From Erodium maritimum (taxonomy: Eukaryota > Streptophyta > Magnoliopsida > Geraniales > Geraniaceae), in assembly GCA_963921825.1 (NCBI GenBank), contig OY997591.1, forward strand, positions 31,827,825 through 31,891,824: 64,000 nt of DNA, read 5' to 3'. Shown in pieces: positions 42,483-54,200 of the stretch. The notes below the pieces were generated by a model that had not been told where the DNA came from, searched no databases, and was given only the letters and a program-made list of their open reading frames with translations. Within the stretch, counting starts at the first letter, position 1. Each line of letters starts with the position of its first letter. The position numbers were made by a program, and so were the translations under genes.

Positions 42483-45400
42483 TGTAAAGACCGGGAAATT
42501 TAACGGTTTAAATAACGTGTTAGAATGTCAAGGATCGAGAACGGATTGATTATTGGATCAACTTCAAAAAAAAAAAGAAACAGGCCTGGACCAGGCCAGA
42601 CTGGGCCATTCAGCCGGACCAAGCCCATGCTCGGAGTTCACGCGCAAGCCCATCACCAGGCAGGCCCACTCATCCTTAAACCCTACGCTCCTCTTCTCTT
42701 CTGAGCCGCACACACTTCCCGAGGATAACACTCATCTCCCTTCTCGCGTCTCTCTCACGCCTTCATCCTTTCCCCTCGCGAACCAGCTTAGATCTGGTCG
42801 CCGCCGTCAGCGCCTCCGACCTTCCACCACCATCACGTCCCTCTTCCTCCACCCGCGTCTCTTCCTCATCACCTGAAACCACCACCGGCCTCTCTTCCCT
42901 TTTCCTCACGATTTCGCAGGCGAACACCGTCGCCCTTGCGATTCGAGCTCCGCTGTGCCGGATTCGAACAAACCAGCGAAGGTGAGCTCTTGTCCCGACC
43001 AGAACCTTCTTCTCCGTCCATCCTTTTCCCGTTTTTAGCTCGCACGCGAGCGGTGGGTAGTCGAGTTCGACGGGAGGAGTTTCGTCGGAACCATCCTCGC
43101 CCCGGTGAAGCGTTCTCGCCGTCAACTTGTACGGAATGGCTCGGGGTTTCGCACCTTCGACTTCCCCTCACCTTCCCAAGCTCGTGACGCCCTCGCCGCC
43201 GTTGAACCACCCTCGTTTTCCCTGGAGCCACCGCTGCCGCCGTCCACCGCCGCGAGAAGACGCAACCATGCCGGAGTCCCTAACCCTAGCCGCCTCTCTC
43301 CCGTGATTCGAGCAGGGACGTGGGCCAGACGCCGAAGTGGGCCGGACCAATACGCGTGGGCCTTGGGCCAGACGTGATCAGCTGGGCCTTGAGCCCAGGA
43401 AGGACTCGGGTCCGGACCTGGATTCGGGTCGGACCTGGGTCTGGACCGGGTCAGGGCTCTGGATCGGGTCTGGATCGGATTCGGACCTGGATCCGGGTCA
43501 GACTCGGGTCGGGTCAGATCAATTTTAAATAAATGACTATTTTAATTAATTAATTAATTAACAACTTTGACTTAAAATCAGATAACACTTGGACTTAATT
43601 ATTAAATTGGAGAACCGTTACGGGTTGGACCGGGACTGATTCTCGTCCCTTTTGTTAAACTCAGGCTGGACCTCGTACGTGGAGAAGACAGACGTAGGCC
43701 CGGACGTCAACAGCTAGGAGACGCAACGGTCGGCTCTTCAAGAGGTAGGGATTACCTCGAATCCGCTTTATTACGGTTTTACTAGAATGCATATAGGGAA
43801 ACCTAATAAACCGGTTAAAGAACTAGTATGCATATAGGAAACGAACAACTAGCGTAGACGTATCAAACTGTGAACATTTACGATTTCTGTCTTGGGAATT
43901 GTTGTGCTGGTAGAATCGGGTCATGTCGCGCCCGTAGGACTTGTGTGCTGAATGTATCTGTGTATGCCTTTGATGCCTGAACGGCTATTAAATAACGAAC
44001 ACGAAAATGAGTAGAATTGACTAGAGAACGCATGATCAGTGATTTGAGTGCTTTTCCCTATTTTACTTGATATGTGGATTGGGAATGTCGGGGATATCGG
44101 TTAAGCCGGTGGGGTAACCACGTGGAGAGTGGTATCGGTAAGTGATGGTATGTGCCTGTTGGCGGTGTTATTATTGAAGTATGACTGTGGTTGTGAAAGT
44201 GATTATTACTGTTATGTGATAGTTGTATTAAGTGTGTGTCCGAGAGGGTGTCGGTAAGTGATGGTCAGTACGGAACAGTTGTGAGTGTAATTTAAGGGTC
44301 GAGATATTATATTCGGTGTTGCATGTTGTGACTGTACTTGGGCAAGTGTGCCGTGTTTGTGGAGATATAAATCCTTGGTTGTGAAATGGTCAGGTGAGTG
44401 ATAGACAGACGTGATTGTGATTGTGAGTGTGGTTGTGATTGTGAGCGTGTACCTATTGATTGTGGTGGTTGTTGAAATATGTCGGGATCCTGTTTGTGAG
44501 TGTGATTGCGATTGTTTTGATGTGCGGCCGGTAAAGTGTGAGAGAAGTACTTCCGTCAGGTGTATCGTACCTTCCGGCGCGTAATCAGTAGGGTATTGTA
44601 GTTGGGGTACTTGGGTTACATGAGAAAGGTGGTTTCCCTACCTTCCGACTGGGAGTCGGTAAAACGCTGTGTCCTGCGAAGAGGCGATTTCCCTGCCTTC
44701 CGTCGATCGGTAAAACGTTGTGTCGGCGATGAGGTCGACCGCCTATCTTGACTCTGTGTTAGGGAAGTTGCGTGCGGTTACGCCGGGCCGAGAGGGTTGC
44801 TCCCTAGACCGTGCGATGGCTACGGGCCGTTTCATTTTGAATTGCTTTGAATTGACTGAGTACTGTCGTGTTTTGACTTTGGGTGTTCTTCTTTGTTATG
44901 AGTTGCGTGTGACCGTGAATGAATCGATTTGTTTGTCTTTTGGTGAATTCATGTGTGTGGCTTCCGTGTAATTTAAAGTGTCGTAATTGTGGTTGTCCTT
45001 AAGTCGTTTGTGTAGGGGCTTGGGATGTGGAATCTCGGGACAGTTATGGTCGGGTAAAGTGAAGTTTGGTTAAGTTGATTATATGTCTCGTTGTCATTTT
45101 CTCTTTTTAATCGTTAAAAAGTTAGTTTAAAAACGTAAATGGATGTCTGAATTGGATTGTTCCTTTCGTTGTGTGCCTTAGGCGATTGGATGGTGTTGAG
45201 CTGAAGCTAGTATGGGTGGTCGGGTAAACGTCGGGATTAAAAAGGGGTTTATCTTTAAATTGGGTTATGAATCGGTGTTGGTATAGTTGGACATTGAGTA
45301 TCCGAGTTTAAAGAGGGTTATTGGCTTTTATTTGGTTCAAGGTCGTTTTGTGTTAAAACCTTTATTATATTTTTTAAGTATGGGACTGCATTTGTGTGAC

Positions 45401-45736
45401 TTCGAGATAAGGTGGTTTGACGGTTTTCCCTACTGAGCGTCAAGCTCACCCCCCATTTTTACCATGTTTTTCTACAGGTAGTGGTCATGACCTGGAGTTG
45501 AGGACATCGCAGAGCATGGGGCTAGCGAGGGTTCGGGTCTATGCTTATTTATTATTTTCGTAGTGACGAACGGTTATTTCGAACTTCTGTATTTTACTGA
45601 GCGTAGGACTCAGGAATTCTAATACCTTGAACTATTTTATTTACCGTTATCGAACTTCAAGTTTTTAAATTGTTATTATTTAAAATTCCCTAAGTCGCGT
45701 CTCGGGTCCGGTCAATACCGGATTTGGGGCGTGACA
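42483..45736 (+). repeat. Intact 3254-bp LTR
   Basis: Begins TGTAAAGACCGGG and ends CCGGATTTGGGGCGTGACA, matching both ends of the LTR at 19976-27807. It contains CCTTCCGACTGGGAGTCGG hairpins near 44645 and TACTGAGCGTCAAGCTCACC near 45430 (compare 27487). LTRs above 3 kb are unusual. The GC-rich frames at 42553-43532 are LTR leader DNA. Confidence 0.85.
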
Positions 45737-45739
45737 GTT

Positions 45740-45753
45740 TGGTATCAGAGCCC
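45740..45753 (+). promoter_or_regulatory. Primer-binding site for initiator tRNA-Met
   Basis: TGGTATCAGAGCCC lies three bases after the LTR end, complementary to the 3' end of initiator tRNA-Met, the usual primer of plant Ty3-gypsy elements. Confidence 0.9.
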
Positions 45754-47808
45754 AGTTTCATTTTGAAAATTGTTTTCAAAACCTCGGACCGTACGTCAAT
45801 TAGGTGGGTAGAGTTAGGTGGTCTAAGTCGTGGTACTCAGTAACGCAAGTTGGAAACATCCGATGCGTAGAGTTGGAACGACACAAGTCTTGATTGTTTC
45901 ATTGTTTGTTAAGTTTGGATCTTTTATATTACGTCGGTTGCATTGCTCGATTGGTATCCTTGCCCTATTGGCTGTAAGCTACAGTGATCGGTGAAGCCGA
46001 ACGGTTGAGATCGCGATTAGGCTAATGAGCAATGATCGAGCCGTTATAAATTGGTTGTTGAGTAAATCATTTGTTAAGTGTGATGCCACCTTGGCTGGCC
46101 GTTCCATGATTGATAAAGTTGAAGTGTTGACTTATTGAAGTGTTGACTTGTTTAAATTGTCGGTTGTTATTTAAGGATTAAAGTTGAAAGATTGACCCGA
46201 AAGGGGTGTTAATTGAGTAGAGGGTAGAAAGGCCGAGATGAGCCATAGGATTGGCTGTGGTTGCCTCACATGCATTGCTTGCTAGTCTGTAGGATAAATT
46301 AAGAGTCTAATGAAACTAGATAAATTGTATGCTTGAATGATTGAATGAATGCTTGAATGATTGAATGAATGATTGAATGATTAAATGAATGTTTGAGTGT
46401 GATTGTTTGTATGGATTCCTTGTTGTGTGTATTGTTGAACTCGTGGATTTCTAAGTTTGTTGTGATTGGTGTGTGTGAGCCAAGTACTAGAGGGCTCCCT
46501 TTGGATGTTGATTTGTGAAATGTTGTCCCGCGTGCGCGGATGGTTGTTTAAGTTTTCCAACGAGTCATGCCGAAATTTCTGTAAAATTGGAATGTATATC
46601 CTATTATGATTTGACTGCAGCAAATCATGATAGTAGGGATATCAATTGGTTACAACGTAGTTCGGGGACGCCTGAACCGAGTTGTAACGAGATGATATCC
46701 ACATGTATTATTTTGCTACAAGAATAAGCTTTTTCAACCCGTGTTACTAAGTGGACCTGCAATTGTGAAAATTTGAGTTGTGATGTGAATCTGTGATTCG
46801 GTTTGTTCGCGTGTGAACTTGTCACACTGCTGGTTGTACTTGAGTGTTGATTTGATTGCTTGTGAAGCATGTTAATTCCTCGTGTGGTGTTGGTAAACCG
46901 ATTGATTGCGTGTAAGTTTGAAATGTTGTGTGCTATACTTGAGCTTTGGTGTGTGATTAAATGGCGAGACTTGCTGTTCTTCTATGCGTTGGTGTGGTAG
47001 GTTGTGTGTGACGCAGTAGGGTGCGGTGTTTGTACTAGTATTATTACTACTACTATTACTTCGACTATTAAGAGTAAACTATAGGGTTTAAAGGACCGTT
47101 TACGTGGTTGCGGATCTTGTGTAAACGTCAGTTTTTGAGAGAGTTACCTTTAAGAGTTGTTAAGAAACTGAACTTGGGTACGTACCCGTGCGAGGGATAA
47201 TACGACGTGACATCTCAAGGCAGAAGAGGTAAGTCGTTGGGGCACAGGTGCCCGGAGTACTACCACTGGAACGGTGCGGAGGAACAGCACCAACAGGTAC
47301 CGGGCTGCAAAGGGACGGAATATCAGAGATGAAGTATGACGCCAGATTTACGGCATGGGCCAGTTGCACCAGTTTTGGTAGCAGTCAAGGCGAACCGATA
47401 CAAGGGATTCGAGCGAGGGCCGAGCCCAGAGTTTGGATCGAGTTCTCACCCTGATGACTCGGGTGCAGCTTGAGATAGTGGATACGACAACAACCATGGA
47501 ACGAGGTCGCCGAAAGACCGCTGAAGTTCGTGAGACTCGACAACGTTCGAGCAGTCTTGCGAGAGTTCGGGAGATTCGATAATCGAAGGAACGAGGAACC
47601 GCAGGGTTCTCCCGACCGCAGGCCTCGCCGGACGTTCTGAAGCAGACAGATTAAGGAACATCAGTAGTTTACGTCACGTTCGAACGGAGGCCAATGCTTT
47701 CACTTTGCCGGCATCCGGAACATCATATACGAGTGCGGAGCGGCGGAGGACCGCAACAGTACCAGTAAACCGACAGATCGGTCAGGAAAGGTGGCCGGTT
47801 GACGTTGA
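45754..47808 (+). other. Internal region of the second gag-only element
   Basis: Contains CAGTGATCGGTGAAGCCGAA (about 45980), shared with 12700, and TTCGGGGACGCCTGAA (about 46662), shared with 13852. A GAATGATT tandem lies at 46330-46390. No gene is supported. Confidence 0.6.
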
Positions 47809-47831
47809 GATCAGAGTGGCGCAGCGGAAGC
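47809..47831 (+). pseudogene. First 22 nt of initiator tRNA-Met at the element break
   Basis: GATCAGAGTGGCGCAGCGG plus AAGC matches the 5' end of plant initiator tRNA-Met exactly and contains the A-box TGGCGCAGCGG. The upstream 50 bp align with the sequence upstream of the longer fragment at 18082. Similarity stops at 47831, where unrelated DNA begins. Confidence 0.6.
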
Positions 47832-48260
47832 CCACTTGCGATGACATTGTTGGATGAATCTCTGTTGTCCTGCCCACTAGGATCAAGTATTCTGCATAGA
47901 TCCTTCACCAACGATCCAACCTGGTGTAGGGAATATAGGTTAGTATATTGATGATAAACAAATTCAAATAAACAAATAAACAAATTGAAATAATAGAATA
48001 ACTTTTACCGATCAGCTAGCTTACTGATTACGGAATAGGAAATTCGGGTTTAGTCGAGTCCAGGTACTCCTGTCCCCTTAAGACACTTGACTGCCCCATA
48101 TGGGCAGCAGTCTCCCAGGATACAACGACTAACGTCAGGGAACTCAACTCTGTGTAGAGAAATCACCAGGATTAAGGAAGAATGAAGATGAAATTGGAAG
48201 AGAAAGTGATAGTTTTTGATCTATGGTATTTGATATGTTTGGTATTTGTAAAGTGTTTGA
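47832..48260 (-). other. Unclassified retroelement-like leader
   Basis: On the minus strand this looks like an LTR or transcript leader: AACTATCACTTTCTCTTCC, then GACTGCTGCCCATATGGGGC. A possible short exon VGSLVKDLCRILDP lies near 47900. No ends or domains were recognised. Confidence 0.3.
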
Positions 48261-48261
48261 A

Positions 48262-48790
48262 GTATGTTCCGCAACCATTCATCAGTTGAACCAAATGGTA
48301 TATTGTACACGAAAACTTTAGAACCTGAGCCCCTTGGTGACTCTGAACTCGCATCCAAATTCATCGCCGAAGGTGTGACACCTTGTTCTGTCAAAGCTTC
48401 CGTAATTGATACCGAAGCTAACGCTCCTGACATATCGGAATGCACAATACCAGTAGAACGAGGAGCAGCAATAGCAACTTCCGGGGTCAAGGTCTCCACC
48501 TTCTTCACGCCTTGAACCGGTTGTACACTCGCGCCCTTCCGCTTCACTCCCGGGACCAACTCAGTCTTAGGCACTTTACCAATTCTTTGCCGTACCTTTG
48601 GCACAACAAGAATTCCTTCACATACAGACAACCTCAACGCACCACATCCTGCACAAAAATTCGAGATTTTCCTCACAAAACGAGTTCCACATACATCACA
48701 AAAAGACGCCTTGGGAGATGTGGCCTTTCGAGGCTTGAGAGCTCCGACCATCTCACTTTTATTCACTATCAATGGAGAAGTTATTGACAC
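48262..48790 (-). pseudogene. Zinc-ribbon plus truncated RRM frame (LINE ORF1-like)
   Basis: The open minus frame (first ATG at 48751) contains CDVCGTRFVRKISNFCAGCG, a CxxC-x11-CxxC zinc-ribbon-like motif, then a Lys/Pro-rich middle. Near its end is KVFVYNIPFGSTDEWLRNI, the start of an RRM like that of the LINE ORF1s here (KLFVHNLPLNTSNIWLRN in LINE-3). The RRM breaks off at about 48262 and unrelated sequence follows. It lies head-to-head with LINE-2 and is not part of it. Probably the 5' end of another LINE's ORF1; a host gene fragment is possible. Confidence 0.45.
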
Positions 48791-49835
48791 GGCCTTATTG
48801 TTGATACATACACTCCGTCTTCAAGGGCTCAAAAATGAAATCCCTAAAGAGACACCCATACAACTCTCATATCCACAATTAACCTTCTCTAAGTGCCTGC
48901 AATAACTAACACTGATTTTTCTGAAACTTCCTCCTCTCAAGGAAATCAGACACGTCAAAATTAAAATACAGACATGAGATCAGAGTTGGGGAGCCATTTG
49001 AAATCCACAGCCACACCATCCTAAACCAAAAATGAACAGCTATCAGACTAAACTCCAAGTCAAGATTCCCCTCATGTTTTAGGTACATACCCTACTCAGC
49101 ACACATCCTCACAACATTCTCTTGACAAAGTCCTCACTCAACATCTAAGGAACAATTCTTCTAACAGATTCTCTCTATTAATTGAGGAGTCTCCTTCTAT
49201 TAGTCCTCCTGTAAATGTATTGCTCCAAGTTAAGCACATTCATGGTGATAAGCATTTATTAGGGGGTGAGGCTCTTTGCTTGGGAAGCCAAATTCTCTTA
49301 CAAGACCTCAAAAAAGAGAACTTTTTTGAGACTCCATTAAATGAAGACGTTTCTCATGGTACTTTTGGGGGCTTCATAAAATCTAGAAGTATCAAATCAG
49401 ATCACATGTGGAGGGAAGTTAGGTTTAAATAATATTTCCTCTCAAAGAGGTGCAGTTGGAAAATCCTCCAAAAGGACCAAAAGGCCTCAACAAGCATTCG
49501 TTTATGCTACAAGGTCCAAAAACCAAATCCTTCGAGCTTCAAAAGATCCATCTCCCTCCATTTCTTAGAAATCTTCACCCAAACCTTCTCTCAATCCTCA
49601 TCCACCCAAAGGACAAAATTACTATAATGCCTGGGATTACTGCAAAGCACTAAGGCTTAAAGCTATTGACAATAATGAACTAGTGGCTCAGTAATTTGAA
49701 AATCTAGAAGAAGAAATCAACAAAAAGGTTGACTTTGAAAGTGACTCTGTAAATATTTTGAAGATCTCCTCTCTAATTCAGAGCCTGATCTGTCTAGCAT
49801 GACAAACCAGTTAGGAAACAATTCTTTTTAATTCT
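48791..49835 (+). pseudogene. LINE-2 ORF1 remnant, C-terminal part
   Basis: Short frames (49220-49432, 49450-49653) match ORF1 C-terminal parts of the other LINEs, including the conserved block WDYCKALRLKAIDNNELVAQ near 49628-49690. The N-terminal RRM is absent and the frame is shifted. An acidic tail precedes the stop just before ORF2. Confidence 0.55.
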
Positions 49836-49841
49836 AAGTAA

Positions 49842-50584
49842 TGAAAAATACTCTCATGGAATGTGAGAGACTCTGTTTCCAGACAAAAAAAGAGAGCAAT
49901 CAGAGACTTGTGCAACAAGAAATCCCCCAATTTCATTCTTTTCCAAGAAACCAAAGTACAACAATTGGATCCTCTCTTTCTTAGGGCTTGTGGCTTCAAT
50001 TCTGACTGGATTATTGATAGTATCCCTGCCATGGGATTATCAGGAGGCCTAGCAAATACGTGGAAAAAATCTATCTTTTCAGCTCATCTTGTCAAGAAGA
50101 TAGGCAATATCTTGATCTGGTATGGATAATTCATCTCCTTACAAATCAATTTATGAATTAGTAATGCTTATGATCTTTGAAATGATGCCGCAAGAGCCTC
50201 TCTTCGGTAATCTATATTGGCAGAGGATATCATTACAAGGAACTCTTTGATCATGGGAGGAGATTTCAATGCCATACTTGACTTGCAGAAAGAAACAGAT
50301 CTTCAAAAACTTTCTCTCCAACAACACCATTCTCATTCTTTGTTCATAGCCTGGGGGTCATTGACTTACCTCTAATTGGGGGGAAATTCACATGGTTTGG
50401 AACTCAATCTCAAGCATACAGACTAGACAGATTCCTCATCACTCCCAACCTGCTCAGTCTAATACCAACCCTAAAACAAACCTGTCTCTCAAGGAGTATC
50501 TCAAATCACAAGCCAATAATTATCTCCTGCCCTTCCATTGATTGGGGACCAAAACCCTTTAAATTCATCAAAGCCTGGATTGAC
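49842..50584 (+). pseudogene. LINE-2 ORF2, endonuclease part
   Basis: Starts KILSWNVRDSVS (one extra A shifts it from the nearest ATG at 49843), then FQETK, a GGDFNAILD motif near 50260-50285 and SIDWGPKPFKFIKAWID up to the copia insertion. These are the catalytic landmarks of L1-type endonuclease. Frames shift several times. Confidence 0.7.
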
Positions 50585-50974
50585 TGTTAGTCTTAGTGCC
50601 CGTAAATCAATCCAAAATGTCCAAATGTATTTATCATCGTTAGCAATAAAATTAAAGTGGCTTTATATTACTTATGTGTTGGAGTAATATATCGATGTGT
50701 GATCTGATATATGACCACAATGCGAATAAAACCATAGATCGAGATAGATCACACTCGATGGGTCCCTAGTCAACAAAGCTTCACTAAAAGCGACTAGTAT
50801 GAAAGATGACTCTTTATGGCTTACGTTCTGTTAGTCATTGGAATGAGATTCCAGAGTTTGATCATAGATATCATGTGGGACATGATATTGGACGATCTGC
50901 CCTGAATATGTGCCATAGATTAAGTCATGAACATATTCAGTGTCGTAGCTTGATATTGGACGATCTGCCCTGAA
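50585..50974 (+). repeat. E1 5' LTR fragment ending in a templated 24-bp duplication
   Basis: Bases 50585-50952 match the start of the 3' LTR. A 24-bp copy of 50883-50906 (TGATATTGGACGATCTGCCC plus TGAA) then appears at 50951-50974, followed by E2 gag. About 1.3 kb of LTR and all of E1 up to RNase H are missing. Confidence 0.85.
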
Positions 50975-51254
50975 AGGCGCTATCAAATATGTACGAAAAG
51001 CCGTCTGCATCAAACAAGGTATATTTGATTCGTCTATTAGTTAACACGAAGATGAGGGAAGGTGCTAATGTTACTGATCACGTGAACGAATTTAATACGA
51101 TACTATCTAGATTAGTATCGGTGGACATTAAATTCGATGATGAGGTACAAGCCCTTTATTGCTGTCTTCGTTACCTGATAGCTGGTCAGGAACCGTCACA
51201 GCAGTTAGTAGTTCGTCTGGATCTACTAAGCTGTCGTTCTAGGGGATAAGAGAC
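50975..51254 (+). pseudogene. Copia E2 gag, truncated and frameshifted
   Basis: Reads NMYEKPSASNKVYLIRLL, then HVNEFNTILSRL and FDDEVQAL, the conserved core of the copia gag (UBN2 family). A frame change near 51150 and a TAG at about 51241 separate it from the polyprotein frame. The N-terminal part of gag, the 5' LTR and the primer site of E2 are absent. Confidence 0.75.
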
Positions 51255-54200
51255 TTGATTCTTGGGGAAGATATTCGTAGAAGGAATTCTGGAGAATCGT
51301 CAGGCTCCGTGTTGAACGTGGACGGAAGAGGTAGGAATTATGAAAGGGGTAAGAACAAAGGGCGAGGAAGATCGAAGTCCAGAAGGAGAGGACAATCTAA
51401 GAGCAAAGCAGACGTGACTTGCTATAATTGTCAACAAACTGGCCACTTCAAGAGTCAATGCCCGAACCCAAAGAAGGAAAGAAAGGAGAACAACTCGGTG
51501 AATGCGACAGAAGAATTTGAAGATGATGCTTTGATCTGTTGTGTAGAAAGCCCGGTTGAGTCATGGATCATGGATTCAGGTGCTTCTTTCCATACTACCC
51601 ATTATAAAAATATGCTAGTGAATTTTAGACCTATAAAAGGTATAGTTCATCTAGCCAATGATGAGACGGAAGAAATTGCGGGCATAGGAGATGTGAATCT
51701 CAAAAGTCCCATGGGTACAATTTGGACGTTAAAAGATGTAAGGTATATCCCTACCATAAGGAGAATGTTGATCTCTGTAAGTCATCTGGACAACTTGGGA
51801 TACGGTATAACCTTTAAAAACGGCCAATGGAAGGTATCAAGAGGAAATTTGATTATTGCTCGAGGATGGAAGAGAGGAACTTTGTACATGGCGGAGATGC
51901 CAGTGGAAGAGGTTAATGCAGTTACTGATGGGCCTGATCCTTCAACTCTATGGCACCAACGACTTGGGCACATGAGTGAGAAAGGAATGAAGATGTTAGC
52001 TTCAAAGGGGAAGATTCCAGAACTGAAGAATGTGAAGGTTAGTTTTTGCGAACCATGTGTGTTCGGAAAGCAGAAACGAGTTAGCTTTGCAAAGTCAGGG
52101 AAACCTCCTAAGGCAAAGAAGCTGGAAATGGTGCATTCAGACGTGTATGGACCTACAAAAGTTCCATCCATTGGAGGATCTCGCTACTATGTCACCTTCA
52201 TTGATGACTCCACAAGAAAGGTATGGGTTTACTTTCTAAAGCACAAGGATGAATTTTTTAATACCTTTAAGAAGTGGAAAGCTGCTGTTGAGAATGAAAC
52301 TGACTTAAAAGTGAAGTGTTTAAAGTCTGACAATGGTGGTGAGTATAGTAGTGATGAGTTTATTGATTATTGTGCTGAGCATGGTATAAGGATGCTAAAG
52401 ACTGAGCCTGAGACGCCCCAGCATAATGGTGTTGCTGAGAGGATGAATAGAACGCTGAACGAGAGGGCGAAGAGTATGAGGATTCAAGCAGGATTGCCTA
52501 AAAGGTTTTGGGCAGACGCAGTGAGCACAACAGCATACCTCATCAATCGTGGACCCTCAGTTCCTTTGGGATTCAAGATTCCTGAAGAAGAATGGCGTGG
52601 AAAAGAGGTAAATCTTCAACATTTGCGAGTTTTTGGTTGTGTTTCTTATGTGAGAGTAAAGGATTCCGATAGAGACAAGCTTGATCCAAAAGAAAAGAAG
52701 TGTGCATTCATTGGCTATGGATCTGATGACATGGGGTATAGATTCTGGGATGAGTCAAAGATGAAAGTCATCAGAAGCAGAGATGTCACATTCTGTGAAA
52801 GCGCTATGTACAAGGATCGCTTGAGTGTGGAGCAAGATATCACTAAAGAACCCGAAGGCAAGGAAGAAGCAATGTTGGAAGATATTACAATAGAAGATGT
52901 TACAGGCAGCAGTGAGAGTCATCTACAAGAAAATAATGAGGAGATACTACCGGCTACCCCAGTAGCTGAAGTGAGGAGATCGAGTAGAGTTTCAAGACCT
53001 CCAGAACGGTTCTCTCCATCACTACATTATCTGTTGTTGACTGAGAATGGAGAGCCTCAGTGTTATACAGAGGCAGTTCAAATGGATGATTCGATTAAGT
53101 GGGAGTCAGCCATGGATGAAGAGATGAAATCTCTTGAAAAGAATGAGACTTGGTCATTGACTAAGTTACCGGCTGGGAAAAAGGCTCTACAAAATAAATG
53201 GGTGTTCAGGGTCAAGGAAGAACATGATGGTAGCAAGAGGTACAAGGCAAGGTTAGTAGTCAAAGGCTTTCAACAGAAGAAGGGGATTGACTACAACGAT
53301 ATATTCTCTCCAGTAGTCAAGATGACTACTATCAGGCTTGTGTTAGGTATCGTGGCTGCAGAGGATCTTCATCTAGAGCAACTAGATGTGAAGACCGCGC
53401 TCTTACATGGTGATCTTGACGAAGATATTTATATGGTACAACCAGAGGGTTTCCAGAGAGCTGGGAGTGAAGACCTAGTTTGCAAATTGCAGAAAAGTTT
53501 GTATGGTCTGAAACAAGCACCAAGACAGTGGTACTTGAAGTTTGACGATTTTATGATGAGGAGTGGATACTCGAGATGTGTCATGGATCATTGTTGCTAT
53601 GTCAAGCATTTCAATGGATCCTACATCATATTATTATTGTACGTTGATGACATGTTGATTGCAGGATCCAACATGGTAGAAATCAACAAATTGAAGAGAC
53701 ATATGTCTGAAGAGTTTGAGATGAAGGACTTAGGCGCAGCGAAGCAAATACTCGGAATGAGCATCAATAGGGATCGATCTGATGGAAGTTTAAAGCTATC
53801 TCAAGAGAAGTATATTGAGAAGATCTTGAACAAGTTCAGTCTCCAAGATGCTAAGACAAGAAGTACGCCGTTGGGAGGTCACTTCAAACTCACTCGAGAA
53901 CAGTCACCTAAGACGGATAAAGACAAGGAAGAAATGGCTAAAGTCCCGTACGCATCAGCAGTGGGCAGTTTGATGTACGCAATGGTTTGCACAAGGCCAG
54001 ACATTGCACATGCAGTGGGAGTTGTTAGTAGATTCATGTCTAATCCTGGGAGAGAGCATTGGGAAGCAGTCAAGTGGTTGTTTCGCTACTTGAAAGGCAC
54101 TTCAAAGGTTGCACTACATTTCAAGAAGAAGGATGTAATCTTAGAAGGGTTTTCTGATGCAGACTTAGGTGGATGTTTGGACACAAGGAAGAGTACTACA

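Larger units (their letters stand above)
42483..47831 (+). mobile_element. Second member of the gag-only LTR family, 5' part
   Basis: A full 5' LTR and primer site are followed by about 2.1 kb of internal DNA that shares blocks with 12640-14369 and 18030-18100. It breaks off at 47831 inside a tRNA-Met-like block; no polypurine tract or 3' LTR follows. No gag or pol frame is convincing. The frame at 47446-47661 has no motif. Confidence 0.75.

Noticed and set aside
42553-43377. Several 83- to 120-codon frames
   Set aside because: Same GC-rich LTR leader effect; they overlap in opposite strands and lack motifs.
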